Assembly: GCF_000739895.2 (NCBI RefSeq)
Contig: NZ_BBJS01000030.1
Span: 289,900 to 353,899, forward strand
Reading direction: 5' to 3'
DNA: 64,000 bases
Origin: Sphingomonas paucimobilis NBRC 13935
GTDB lineage: Bacteria > Pseudomonadota > Alphaproteobacteria > Sphingomonadales > Sphingomonadaceae
Part shown: positions 25,591 to 33,388 of the stretch, one piece after another
Layout: each line of letters begins with the position of its first letter
Numbering within the stretch: position 1 is the first letter of the stretch
Program-made: the position numbers and the translations under genes
Notes under the pieces: model-generated
The model's database searches: none
What the model was told of the DNA's origin: nothing
What the model saw: only the letters and a program-made list of their open reading frames with translations

Positions 25591-26088
25591 TTAGTCGGGA
25601 TGCACTGGCGCAGGCGGCTCGGGGAACATCTCTATCTGACGACTGTCGACGGTGCGCCTGGGCACGAAAACGGGAGCGTCATCGGCTTCATTGGTCTGAT
25701 TGGCAAGATATGCAACATATCTTCGCGATGACCCGATCATTCGCGCCGCCTCATTGCGGGTCAGGCGGCCGGCGCGAACGGCGGCGATCACCGGAGCCCG
25801 GCGCGCCCGCGCCAGCGCCTCGCGCGCGGTCGGGATTTTAAGTCGCTCCCGGCCATAGACACGGGAAATCGTCGCGACTGTGTCGGCAGGCAACACGTCG
25901 AGGAACGGGCTGTTCTCGACCGCGATCGGAACATAGATGTCCTGCCCGCCGAAGCGATCGACCAGCGTCAGGATATGCTTGGGCGCGATATGCGCCGCCA
26001 TCTCCAGCATGAAGGGGCTCCACCCCCGCCCGGGCTGGACGGTGTCCGGGATCGGCAGGTCGGCCAGGCGCGGCAGGTCATCAGCCAT
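25591..26088 (-). CDS. Mor-family transcription activator
   Basis: 165 residues. The N-terminal dimerisation part contains LTLVDRFGGQDIYVPIA, the Mor/C signature (GG-x-x-IY-x-P), and the C-terminal helix-turn-helix reads VIAAVRAGRLTRNEAARMIG and SSRRYVAYLANQ. Mor-type proteins switch on middle and late phage promoters by binding imperfect dyads near -35. It is the last gene of the early left arm and lies immediately before the left late operon. It is the leading candidate to bind the TGCRCYRGYGCA sites. Confidence 0.85.
   Translation of the reverse strand: MADDLPRLADLPIPDTVQPGRGWSPFMLEMAAHIAPKHILTLVDRFGGQDIYVPIAVENSPFLDVLPADTVATISRVYGRERLKIPTAREALARARRAPVIAAVRAGRLTRNEAARMIGSSRRYVAYLANQTNEADDAPVFVPRRTVDSRQIEMFPEPPAPVHPD
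25601..25612. promoter_or_regulatory. Late-operon dyad motif, copy 2
   Basis: TGCACTGGCGCA (followed by GG) inside the last codons of the Mor gene, 65 bp before the GTG of the DUF2730-like gene, that is, upstream of the leftward packaging/portal operon. Confidence 0.6.
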
Positions 26089-26707
26089 GAGTCGTCCCCT
26101 CTCGCAGCATCCGGCCCAGGAAGCGGATCGCCTCGTCGGTCTGATGGTCGGTCCAGCGCCGGGGCGGCAGGCGCAGCGTCTCGATCAGGAAAGCATCGGC
26201 GGTGTTGCCGGTGACGCGGTTGCCGACCAGCAGTTTGGCCCAGATCGCGTCTACAACCGCGCGGCGATCGGCCTGGGGGCAAGGCGGCACGCTCCATTCG
26301 ACGCCCTCGCGCGCGGCCCAGGCTTTCAGCGCCTCGATCACGGCGACCGCCGACTTATGGTCGAGGAAGCGGACGGCATCCACGCCCGTCTGGCGCTTGA
26401 CCCAGGCGTTGAGCGCGGCTTCCTCGGGCCGGTTGACGGCGCGCAGCCAGTAGAGCGACCACCACAGCGCCCAGATCTTGCCGACATGCGCGCGGGTCGA
26501 GCCGACCGGCCGATCGCGCCGGCCTGCACCGGTGCCCCGGATCGCGGTCAGCACCTTGTCCATGTCGGCGATGGTCATGCCGGTCAGCGACGGCTTGCCG
26601 GTCGCGCGCAGCTGCACCGCGCGACGATCGTCCTCGTCCAGGCCGGCTGCCTTGGCGGCGGCGAAGATCGCCCGGCGGCGGGCGTTCAGCGGATTGGCGG
26701 CGGTCAT
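26081..26707 (-). CDS. GemA-like regulatory protein (Mu gp16 family)
   Basis: 208 residues from the ATG at 26707, overlapping the previous stop. RRRAIFAAAKAAGLDEDDRR and RATGKPSLTGMTIADMDKVL match the gp16/GemA domain, followed by a conserved middle region (KIWALWWSLYWLRAVNRPEE) and a phage-specific tail. GemA affects host gene expression and supercoiling in Mu. Position just before Mor is the usual one. Confidence 0.88.
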   Translation of the reverse strand: MTAANPLNARRRAIFAAAKAAGLDEDDRRAVQLRATGKPSLTGMTIADMDKVLTAIRGTGAGRRDRPVGSTRAHVGKIWALWWSLYWLRAVNRPEEAALNAWVKRQTGVDAVRFLDHKSAVAVIEALKAWAAREGVEWSVPPCPQADRRAVVDAIWAKLLVGNRVTGNTADAFLIETLRLPPRRWTDHQTDEAIRFLGRMLREGTTHG

Positions 26708-27135
26708 GCGTACACCTGCGATGCCTGGGGTGTCGCCAGATCGAGCGCGGTGCCGCACCGGCCGCATTCGGCCGACTGCCGCCCGACCAGCCAGGCCGTC
26801 GAACCGCATCCCGGACATGCGGTCATGGGGCCGGTGTAGAGGAAGAGCGGTCCGCGCGTGGACTGCGCCGCGACGATGGGCAGCGTGACCGGCATGACCA
26901 ACAGCTTGGCCCGGTCGCGATGCTTGGTCGTACCGCCCCAAAACATTTCGCCGGTCGCCATGCAGTAGGCGTCGGGATAGCGGGTAGTGACGAACCGGAC
27001 CGAGGTGGGGGAGTCGACGACCGGTCCGGATGCCACCATGGCGCGGTACTCGGTCTTGAAGCACAGTTCCCCGTCGAAGAGGAACGGGCCGGGCGGACAG
27101 TCGGCCAGCGTGACGCGGCCCAGGGGGTCAGTCAT
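26704..27135 (-). CDS. Zinc-ribbon phage protein, unknown
   Basis: 143 residues from the ATG at 27135. A beta-rich N-terminal part (GPFLFDGELCFKTEYRAM, YPDAYCMATGEMFWGG) is followed by a zinc ribbon (CPGCGSTAWLVGRQSAECGRC). Overlaps both neighbours. No specific function recognised; early-region position. Confidence 0.65.
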   Translation of the reverse strand: MTDPLGRVTLADCPPGPFLFDGELCFKTEYRAMVASGPVVDSPTSVRFVTTRYPDAYCMATGEMFWGGTTKHRDRAKLLVMPVTLPIVAAQSTRGPLFLYTGPMTACPGCGSTAWLVGRQSAECGRCGTALDLATPQASQVYA

Positions 27136-27436
27136 CGGTCTTGCCTCCAAAAGCGCGCAAGCGATCGGTCAGCGCGCGGAAGTCGGGGTGAAGTTCGCGC
27201 CGTGCATCGGCGGCGCGCAGGGCGGTGTGGATGGCGGGATGACCGCGCCGCATCGCGCGGCCGATCGCGGGCAGCGATGCAGCGGTCGCCGCCCGCATCG
27301 CCCAGATCGCGGCCTGACGCGCGATGACCAGCGGCTTTTCCCGGCACGGACGGTGCAACTCGGCCACGGTGAAGCCGGTGGCGATCGCGGCGGCGGCGAG
27401 GATTTCGCCCAACTGGCGGTCCAGGGCGGCGGTCAT
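27128..27436 (-). CDS. Small protein resembling DnaA domain IV
   Basis: 102 residues. The central part, EKPLVIARQAAIWAMRAATA through SLPAIGRAMRRGHPAIHTAL, follows the DnaA DNA-binding domain pattern (arginine helix, then IGR-x-[FM]-GRDH-T-V-x-H-A-V-like signature). There is no ATPase domain. It could bind DnaA-box-like DNA to modulate host or phage replication. Recognition is by pattern, not alignment. Confidence 0.65.
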   Translation of the reverse strand: MTAALDRQLGEILAAAAIATGFTVAELHRPCREKPLVIARQAAIWAMRAATAASLPAIGRAMRRGHPAIHTALRAADARRELHPDFRALTDRLRAFGGKTDD

Positions 27437-27705
27437 TGCACCGTTCCCCGGACTGCGCTGGCGTCACCGCTGGTCATCATGTCGGCGACCATGCCCAGCA
27501 GGCGGTCGAGGCCCGCCATCGACAACGAGGCGACCAGCATCGTGCCATCGCCGTGGCGAAGCGACAGCGACACGATGGCGTCGTCGCCGACCCCGTCGAA
27601 GCCGACCGCGATCGCGCCGACCTGCCCGGCATGAGGGGCGGCGCGCTCCTGCGCGATAGCGGCGGTGAAGCCGCGCATCGGCACCATGCGGATGGTGTTA
27701 TCCAT
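27433..27705 (-). CDS. Small early phage protein, unknown
   Basis: 90 residues, beta-rich (QVGAIAVGFDGVGDDAIVSL, GTMLVASLSMAGLDRLLGMV). Overlaps neighbours by ATGA-type junctions. Not recognised. Confidence 0.55.
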   Translation of the reverse strand: MDNTIRMVPMRGFTAAIAQERAAPHAGQVGAIAVGFDGVGDDAIVSLSLRHGDGTMLVASLSMAGLDRLLGMVADMMTSGDASAVRGTVQ

Positions 27706-28312
27706 GGCGGCGCAGCCTTTCGGTCATGCTGTTCGCAGGATAGCCGGCGGTCGGATCGAAGACCCAGCCATCGAACATCTCGTTCAGGAAGCGGCTGGCA
27801 ACCCAAAGCTCACGCGACTGGAGCGCCATGAGCATCGCAGGCGTTTCCTCGCCGCAGACGAAGCAATATACGGCGCTGTCGGGCAGGGCGGCGTTCTGGC
27901 CTTCGCGAGCCAGGTAGGCGATCGTATCCACGTCGGCGGGATGGGGCTGGTGGTGATCCAGACCAGCCAGCGCCGCCTCGACGGTATCAAGATGCGGCCC
28001 CCAGTAGATGGGCACCATCAAACCGTCCGGATCGTCGACGATGAAACCCACGCCCGGCTCGAAATGGTCGGTGCCGTTGTCCTCATCCATCCAGCGCGCT
28101 GCCTGGATGATTTCGGGATACTGGTCGCGGGTGATGCGGACCATGGCATCGGCCGTGACTGGCGGCACGGCATCGAAGGCGGCGACGATTTCGCGGGCCT
28201 CAATGATCCGGGCCTTGTCGGGTCCCTTCGCAAAGCGCGGGTCCCGGCGCGCGTGCAGGCGGACAAAGCCGATCGCCAGTGCGACCGGGTCCGGCGACTT
28301 TCCTTTCGTCAT
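27698..28312 (-). CDS. Early phage protein, unknown
   Basis: 204 residues with FVRLHARRDPRFAKGPDKAR, MVRITRDQYPEIIQAARWMD and YCFVCGEETPAML (one C-x2-C). Sequence is mostly alpha-helical at the N-terminus and mixed later. No known family recognised. Coupled to the helix-turn-helix gene upstream. Confidence 0.6.
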   Translation of the reverse strand: MTKGKSPDPVALAIGFVRLHARRDPRFAKGPDKARIIEAREIVAAFDAVPPVTADAMVRITRDQYPEIIQAARWMDEDNGTDHFEPGVGFIVDDPDGLMVPIYWGPHLDTVEAALAGLDHHQPHPADVDTIAYLAREGQNAALPDSAVYCFVCGEETPAMLMALQSRELWVASRFLNEMFDGWVFDPTAGYPANSMTERLRRHG

Positions 28313-28671
28313 GCTGCGCCTCCGTTCCGTGTGGCGTCATCGTCCAGCAGCGCGTCGACCAGATTATCGTCGGCCAGGACGATCAGGAGGTTGCGCGCGA
28401 GGGCGACGACGCTGATCCCGCGCCGTGCGGCATGAGGTCGCAAGGCGCGCAGCGTGTCGGCATCGATCGCGACCGTATTCCAACTGGGCAGGTTCGATCC
28501 CTGCGTCCGCGACGTGTCACGGCGGTTCTGGCTCGCCTCCAGCGCGGAGACAGTCTTGGGCTCGATCCCGACGCGACGGGCGATCTCGCGCGTGGACTGG
28601 CCCTGGGCGCGTAAGGCGGCGATCGCCTGCGACCGGCTGTCATAGCCGAGGCATGGAATGGGGCCGCCCAT
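28309..28671 (-). CDS. Helix-turn-helix early protein
   Basis: 120 residues. SRSQAIAALRAQGQSTREIA and RRVGIEPKTVSALEAS form a clear helix-turn-helix of the resolvase/Hin type, followed by a second helical region (ISVVALARNLLIVLADDNLV). Possibly an early regulator; target unknown. Confidence 0.7.
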   Translation of the reverse strand: MGGPIPCLGYDSRSQAIAALRAQGQSTREIARRVGIEPKTVSALEASQNRRDTSRTQGSNLPSWNTVAIDADTLRALRPHAARRGISVVALARNLLIVLADDNLVDALLDDDATRNGGAA

Positions 28672-28883
28672 CAGCTTGTCCTCCCGGCCTTGGGTGCGGG
28701 CTCAGCCCGCAGATCGTGGAGCTGGCGCAGGAGGTCGGACAGCGCGTAGCCGTCCTTGGCCGACAGGTGCACGACGACGGTCGTCGCCTTCGCTTTGCCG
28801 GTCAGGGTGCGGAAGCTGTCCACCCGGACATGGTCGCGGTCCCAGTGCATGGACCGGAACATGCTGTCGTCGAAGCGGCTCAT
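28671..28883 (-). CDS. Small early phage protein, unknown
   Basis: 70 residues (MSRFDDSMFRSMHWDRDHVR..., KAKATTVVVHLSAKDGYALS). ATGA overlap with the upstream gene. Not recognised. Confidence 0.5.
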   Translation of the reverse strand: MSRFDDSMFRSMHWDRDHVRVDSFRTLTGKAKATTVVVHLSAKDGYALSDLLRQLHDLRAEPAPKAGRTS

Positions 28884-29158
28884 TGGACGATGCTCCGATC
28901 GTTCGCCTGGGCGTGGGTCAGCTGGGCGGCGGTCAGCTCGATCGCGAAGGCGGTGGCCTGGTCCTCGTCGAGGGTGACCATCATGGTGCCCGCCGGACAG
29001 GAAATCGTGATGCCGATCACGCTGCCGACCCTCGGCATGTCGGTGAGCTGCACCCCGATCCTGACCGCGTTTTGCGGATCGTGCGAGACTGCGACCGGTG
29101 CGGTGATGATGACGCTCGGCCCCAGCGTGGCGTCGATTTTGTGGTGGTCGATCTTCAT
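28880..29158 (-). CDS. Small early phage protein, unknown
   Basis: 92 residues, largely beta (LGPSVIITAPVAVSHDPQNA, RVGSVIGITISCPAGTMMVT). The ATG at 29158 overlaps the previous stop (ATGA). A longer upstream frame is ignored because it would cover the neighbouring gene. Confidence 0.55.
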   Translation of the reverse strand: MKIDHHKIDATLGPSVIITAPVAVSHDPQNAVRIGVQLTDMPRVGSVIGITISCPAGTMMVTLDEDQATAFAIELTAAQLTHAQANDRSIVQ

Positions 29159-29439
29159 GCGTGCCCCTCCACCATGCGTGCGACATCGCCGGTCAGGCGG
29201 TGGCGCTGGTGGGCAGCCAGGCGGGACAGGTCTGCGGCCTTGTTCTCGATCCCGTCGAACAGGTCGCGCAGAACCAGCCCGGCGACGGTCTGGGCGGTAT
29301 CGTGGCGGCGCGCGTCGTCGGCGATCGCCGACAGGTTGCGGCGCATGATTTCCAGGTCCGCCCGGCCCATCGGCTTGTTGGCGGCGATCGCGGCGGACAC
29401 GTCCGCGATCAGATTTTGCAGATCGGTTGCAAGCGTCAT
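29155..29439 (-). CDS. Small helical early protein, unknown
   Basis: 94 residues, almost wholly helical (MTLATDLQNLIADVSAAIAA, RADLEIMRRNLSAIADDARR). Adjacent to its upstream neighbour with no gap. Not recognised. Confidence 0.55.
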   Translation of the reverse strand: MTLATDLQNLIADVSAAIAANKPMGRADLEIMRRNLSAIADDARRHDTAQTVAGLVLRDLFDGIENKAADLSRLAAHQRHRLTGDVARMVEGHA

Positions 29440-29823
29440 TCAATCCTCCTGTTCGTGGGGGCGGTCGGTGTTGTTGGGGCAGGTCGGGCACACGCGGGCG
29501 AACTGGACATGGAGCCAGTTCACGGGCTTCTCGCGCCGGCGATTGCGGATGCAGGTCTTGAGCGGCATCTGGCCGTAGGCGGGGCAGACGACATCCTCGT
29601 CGGCCAGGGTCGCGCGCACCAGTTGCTCGGCCTCGGGATAGGACCCGGCATAGCTGTGGTTGATGAGGCGGCTGATATAGCCGCTCGACTTGCCGAGCTG
29701 GTCGGCGACGCCGCGCTGGCTGGTCCGGTCGCAGGCATCGGCCAGGACCAGCACCCAGGCCGGCGCATCCGCACCCCAGGCGGCGACGGCTTTCGTTCGG
29801 TTGTTATTAAGGTTACCAAACAT
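29440..29823 (-). CDS. Helix-turn-helix/zinc early protein
   Basis: 127 residues. The N-terminal part is helix-turn-helix-like (ACDRTSQRGVADQLGKSSGY, ISRLINHSYAGSYPEAEQLV). The C-terminal part has four cysteines (VVCPAYGQ, KTCIRNRR, RVCPTCPNN) that could bind zinc. Similar proteins occur after gene B in Mu-like phages. Role unknown. Confidence 0.7.
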   Translation of the reverse strand: MFGNLNNNRTKAVAAWGADAPAWVLVLADACDRTSQRGVADQLGKSSGYISRLINHSYAGSYPEAEQLVRATLADEDVVCPAYGQMPLKTCIRNRRREKPVNWLHVQFARVCPTCPNNTDRPHEQED

Positions 29824-29825
29824 GG

Positions 29826-30467
29826 TTAACCTACCCCCCCGCCCGCCAGGGCCTTCGTCGAAGGTTTTCGGAGCGAGGTAGCCGAGGGCGAAATGTCGAC
29901 GGTCCGGCCGTTGTTGTTGTCGGCAAGGATCGTGGTCGTCGCGCCGCGCGGTCGCCGCGTGGTCGGGCAGTTGGGACCGGAGTTGCGTTGCAGCCGGTAG
30001 ACCGACAGCTTTCCGGTATTGGAGGAACCGCGCTCCACGACGCGGATATACCCGCCGCGCTGCAACTGGTTGAGATAGGTCGCCACGCCGCGTTCGGTGG
30101 CGTTCGCCGCCATCCGGAGCGTGGGAGCGTCAAAGGTCTTGAGGACGCGCATCGCGGTCCAGATGCGCTGACGTGCAGAGCGCTGCCGCATTCTCGTTCG
30201 TGCCTCTTCGCTGCGCCCATCAGGGGGCGTGTCGGTGCGGATGGTGGGGGCCAGACCAAAGCGCAGCGGCTTGCCCGGGTGGCGCACGATCGCGCCCCGC
30301 CGCTGCCACCGCTTCAAGGTCGCATGGAGTGAGTCGTAGCTGACCGGGCATTCGGCCTGTAGCTCTGCGATCGTGCGGGGGGCCGATGCCGACCGCAGGA
30401 TTTGCCAAAGCGGCATCCCGACGATCGCTCGGCTTCGTGCGGAATGGAGGGCCGCGCTCGCCATCAC
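29826..30467 (-). CDS. Tandem winged-helix early protein
   Basis: 213 residues. Two winged-helix-like segments: PRTIAELQAECPVSYDSLHA with TLKRWQRRGAIVRHPGKPLR, and TLRMAANATERGVATYLNQL with QRGGYIRVVERGSSNTGKLS. The C-terminus is basic and disordered. GTG start overlaps the gene B stop; the ATG three bases on is an alternative. Probably DNA-binding. Confidence 0.7.
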   Translation of the reverse strand: MMASAALHSARSRAIVGMPLWQILRSASAPRTIAELQAECPVSYDSLHATLKRWQRRGAIVRHPGKPLRFGLAPTIRTDTPPDGRSEEARTRMRQRSARQRIWTAMRVLKTFDAPTLRMAANATERGVATYLNQLQRGGYIRVVERGSSNTGKLSVYRLQRNSGPNCPTTRRPRGATTTILADNNNGRTVDISPSATSLRKPSTKALAGGGVG

Positions 30468-31192
30468 GCGACCTTCCGGATGGGGATATCGCCGGTCGAG
30501 AACGGCCGGGTTCCCCAGGCGGCACGGTCGATCGTCTCGCGGCCGTCGCCGATCGCGCGCGCCTGCACGTCTTGCAGGTTGGTGACGATACGCCGCGTCA
30601 CGCCGCGCGTGGCCTTGACGATCGCGTCCACCAGATCGTCGGCGACCGCGACGCGCGGGCAGTAATAGTCGCGCAGCAGACAGGCATCGGCGATGCTCGA
30701 CGGCTGGGCGGGGGTGGCGATCAGGATACGGTTATCGAACCGTTCCCAGTCCTTGAGCTTGGCGGGCAGCGCTTCCTCGCCGATCAGCATTACGGGGACA
30801 CCGGCATGGTCGAGGATGTCGCGGATGATCTCGATGTTCTTGCGGTGAACGACGTGGTCCGTCTCGTCGATGATCACCGGCTGGGGTGCCACCTGGAGAT
30901 GCTCGATCACCTGGACCAGCACGTCGTCGGCGGTGCGGCCGAGCCGCACGATGCCCAAATCCTTGGCGATCTCGCGCAGCATGGACTTTTGCGTCCAGGT
31001 CGAGCGGGCGACGACGTAAGCGGCGTTGAAGCGCGCCGCGACCGTGGCGGCGGCAACCGACTTGCCATAGCCGGAGGGGCCATAGAGCAAGCCAAGGCGC
31101 GGGCTGCCCAACGGGGCTTCCACACAGCGCAGCATGGTCGCCAGACCCAGGCGCATGTTCGTGAGCTGCGCCGGTTCGAGGATGTTGGTCAA
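30464..31192 (-). CDS. Transposition ATPase B (MuB-like, AAA+)
   Basis: 242 residues with Walker A GLLYGPSGYGKSVAAA (about 36-49) and Walker B PVIIDETDHV (about 105-114), then sensor motif MLIGEEALPAK. MuB-type proteins coat target DNA, direct transposase to it and give target immunity. It starts with a TTG overlapping the transposase stop (CTTTGA), so the two are coupled. It lacks the long N-terminal helix-turn-helix extension of Mu B and matches the shorter B/Tn7 C-like type. Confidence 0.92.
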   Translation of the reverse strand: MTNILEPAQLTNMRLGLATMLRCVEAPLGSPRLGLLYGPSGYGKSVAAATVAARFNAAYVVARSTWTQKSMLREIAKDLGIVRLGRTADDVLVQVIEHLQVAPQPVIIDETDHVVHRKNIEIIRDILDHAGVPVMLIGEEALPAKLKDWERFDNRILIATPAQPSSIADACLLRDYYCPRVAVADDLVDAIVKATRGVTRRIVTNLQDVQARAIGDGRETIDRAAWGTRPFSTGDIPIRKVA

Positions 31193-33000
31193 AGCGAATT
31201 CTCCTTAAGCGAAGGGGGTGTGGCGGACGCGTTGCGTCGCGCGGTGAAATCGGCGGTCAGCATCTTCTCGGCGCGATATTCGTAGGAGCCGGAGAAGATG
31301 CGGGCGCGGGACAGGGCGGCCGGATCGACGGGCTTGCCCGCCGCGTGGTCGGCCATGATGCGGTCGGTTTCGGCCATGCGATCCTGGAAGGACTGGGGTG
31401 CGCTGGCGGACGGTGCCGGGTAGCGGGCCTGGGCCGTCTCGATCTCAGCGGCGCTGGGCAACTGGGCCGGGGCATCCGCGATGCTGGCGATGCTGACCGT
31501 CTCGTGAACGGTGGTGCGCACGGGCAGCGTGACCAGCTTGCCGGCTTCCTCGGCATCGCGGCGCAGCCGCGCATCGCGGGCGTCCTCGAACGAGAATTTG
31601 CGTTGCTTCTCCCGCAGCTCGGCCCGGTGCGCATTCATCAAGGCGGCCTGTTGGCGGCGCGCTTCGACCGCAAAGTCCCGGTCCGACAGGCCGGAGCGTT
31701 GGGCGTTGACGGCGGTGCCGATAAAGCGTTGGTCCTCGTCGAAGACGAACAGCGCGCCCAGATCGTCCTCGTCGCGGCGCAGGATGACGGTGCAGCCGAC
31801 ATGCGCGGCAAGCGGCGCGGTCCAGTAGCGACCCTTTTTCCAGGTGATGCCGCGCTTCGTGACCTGCGCCTGCCCGACAAGGGCGGAAAGCAGCAGCTTA
31901 AGCGTGCCCTCGTCGGGCGCGCCGCGCGCAGGCCGCGGGGAATTGGTCCAGCGCGCCATGGGCGTCACGCCCAGGCTGGAATGCTCGCGAACGTGATAGA
32001 CCCCGTCGAGCCAGTTATTGATGATCGCCTGCAATTCGTCGGCCGACAGCTTGGGAACGATGACCGGCCGCGTCGTCTCCTTGCGGGCACGGGCGCGCAG
32101 CACCTGGGCCTCGGCGACATTGTGGCCGATGAAGCCGTCCAGCAGCTCGGCACGCTCGCGGGTGAAGGTGCCGAACATGCGCTCGACGAACGGCTTCTTG
32201 TCGCCGCTGGCGGGCGGTACGGGATCATGCGCGATGCCGAGCAGTTCGCAGGCGGTGCGGATCGTCTGGTTGATGTAGCCCGAGCCCTGGTCGGTGCGCA
32301 GGACTTCCGGCATCACGCCCCAGGCCAGCATACACGCGACCAGCGTGCGGCGGACCGACTGGGCCGACTCGCTGTCCACCACCAGATAGAAGGTCCGGCG
32401 CGACCAGACATCGACGATGCCCAAGATGGACTTGCGCCCCTCCTTGGTCATCACGTCGGCCTTGGTGGTGTCGATCTCCCAAATCTGATGGGCATAGGAC
32501 ACGCCTGCGTCAGCGCGCCCGAGCGCCACCCGGTACTTGCTCTTATAGGCGTCGGGGTCGCGGAAGCTGGCAAGCAGTGCCGGCTTTGTCTTCTCCAGCT
32601 TGGCCAGATAGCGCCGGACGGTGTGGACCGACGGGACGGACGGGAACCGGACCTCCAGCAACTCCAGGATCGCGACAGCGGACAGGTCGCGCGTGGCGAG
32701 CCATGCCTCCACCGCGTCGGCGGCATCACGGTTAATGGTGAAATAGTCGGAGCCCTTGGGCCGGCCCCGTACCGCCGCAACCGGCGTCGCTGCCGTACGA
32801 TCGGCATAGTCGCGCCGTGCCGCCTCGGGCAAATCGGCAACGGCAAAGAGCCGCCCGCCGCCATGACCCTGCCGCTCGATCCAGCGCCATTCGCCACGGC
32901 TGGCACGATTGGCGATCGCCGTACGGTTGGTCGGCAAGCCGTCCAACTCCAGCGAGGCAATCTCCAATGCCGACAGGTACTCGCGACCGAGCAGGGTCAC
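31189..33000 (-). CDS. Transposase A (MuA-like, DDE)
   Basis: 603 residues from a GTG preceded by AGGAGA. An N-terminal Mu-type DNA-binding winged helix (NRTAIANRASRGEWRWIERQ, GGGRLFAVADLPEAARRDY) precedes an RNase-H-like core with the catalytic triad at Asp177 (HQIWEIDTTKAD), Asp237 (VLRTDQGSGY) and Glu273 (KKPFVERMFGTF), then a Mu transposase C-terminal beta domain (ITWKKGRYWTAPLAAHVG) and a helical tail that should contact B. It inserts the phage with 5-bp duplications and replicates it by transposition. Confidence 0.95.
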   Translation of the reverse strand: MTLLGREYLSALEIASLELDGLPTNRTAIANRASRGEWRWIERQGHGGGRLFAVADLPEAARRDYADRTAATPVAAVRGRPKGSDYFTINRDAADAVEAWLATRDLSAVAILELLEVRFPSVPSVHTVRRYLAKLEKTKPALLASFRDPDAYKSKYRVALGRADAGVSYAHQIWEIDTTKADVMTKEGRKSILGIVDVWSRRTFYLVVDSESAQSVRRTLVACMLAWGVMPEVLRTDQGSGYINQTIRTACELLGIAHDPVPPASGDKKPFVERMFGTFTRERAELLDGFIGHNVAEAQVLRARARKETTRPVIVPKLSADELQAIINNWLDGVYHVREHSSLGVTPMARWTNSPRPARGAPDEGTLKLLLSALVGQAQVTKRGITWKKGRYWTAPLAAHVGCTVILRRDEDDLGALFVFDEDQRFIGTAVNAQRSGLSDRDFAVEARRQQAALMNAHRAELREKQRKFSFEDARDARLRRDAEEAGKLVTLPVRTTVHETVSIASIADAPAQLPSAAEIETAQARYPAPSASAPQSFQDRMAETDRIMADHAAGKPVDPAALSRARIFSGSYEYRAEKMLTADFTARRNASATPPSLKENSL

Positions 33001-33148
33001 TGGCGCGTCTCCTGCCGAGACACATTCGATGGCTTGCCGAAGCGCGCTTGCGTCCGGTAGTTATCGACAGGTTGAGCAGAGCAGCGTGGGGCCTGCGAAC
33101 CGCATCGGATGGACCGAATGACCAAAAGACACATGATCAGGGAGCCGA

Positions 33149-33388
33149 TCATCGGTTCGCACTCCGACCCTTGGAGGCCCCAATCGCCGATTTTTCGGTT
33201 TTCTCGCGAGGTGCGTGCGTGATCGCGGCCATTATGGCGCGCTCGATCCGGGCGCTGGTACTGCCTCGCAGGACATCACTCACCGATTTTTCGGGCAAAC
33301 CATTGGCGCGTTCGAAGGCCGCTAAACTGCCGTACCTGCGGCAGATTTCTGCCTTTACGCCGTGTCTGTCCGTCAGTGTGAGTGCCAC
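33149..33388 (-). CDS. Ner-like transcription regulator
   Basis: 79 residues from the GTG at 33388 (GGGGAAA upstream). DRHGVKAEICRRYGSLAAFE, RANGLPEKSVSDVLRG and ARIERAIMAAI follow the Ner/Nlp pattern of small Cro-like proteins that turn down early and repressor transcription. First gene of the left arm, back to back with the repressor. Two operator-like palindromes lie inside its own coding sequence. Confidence 0.85.
   Translation of the reverse strand: MALTLTDRHGVKAEICRRYGSLAAFERANGLPEKSVSDVLRGSTSARIERAIMAAITHAPREKTEKSAIGASKGRSANR
33187..33294. promoter_or_regulatory. Two operator-like palindromes inside the ner gene
   Basis: CCGATTTTTCGG at 33187-33198 and the identical CCGATTTTTCGG at 33283-33294, the same CCGA-N4-TCGG layout as the four sites at 33398-33470. 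Confidence 0.55.
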
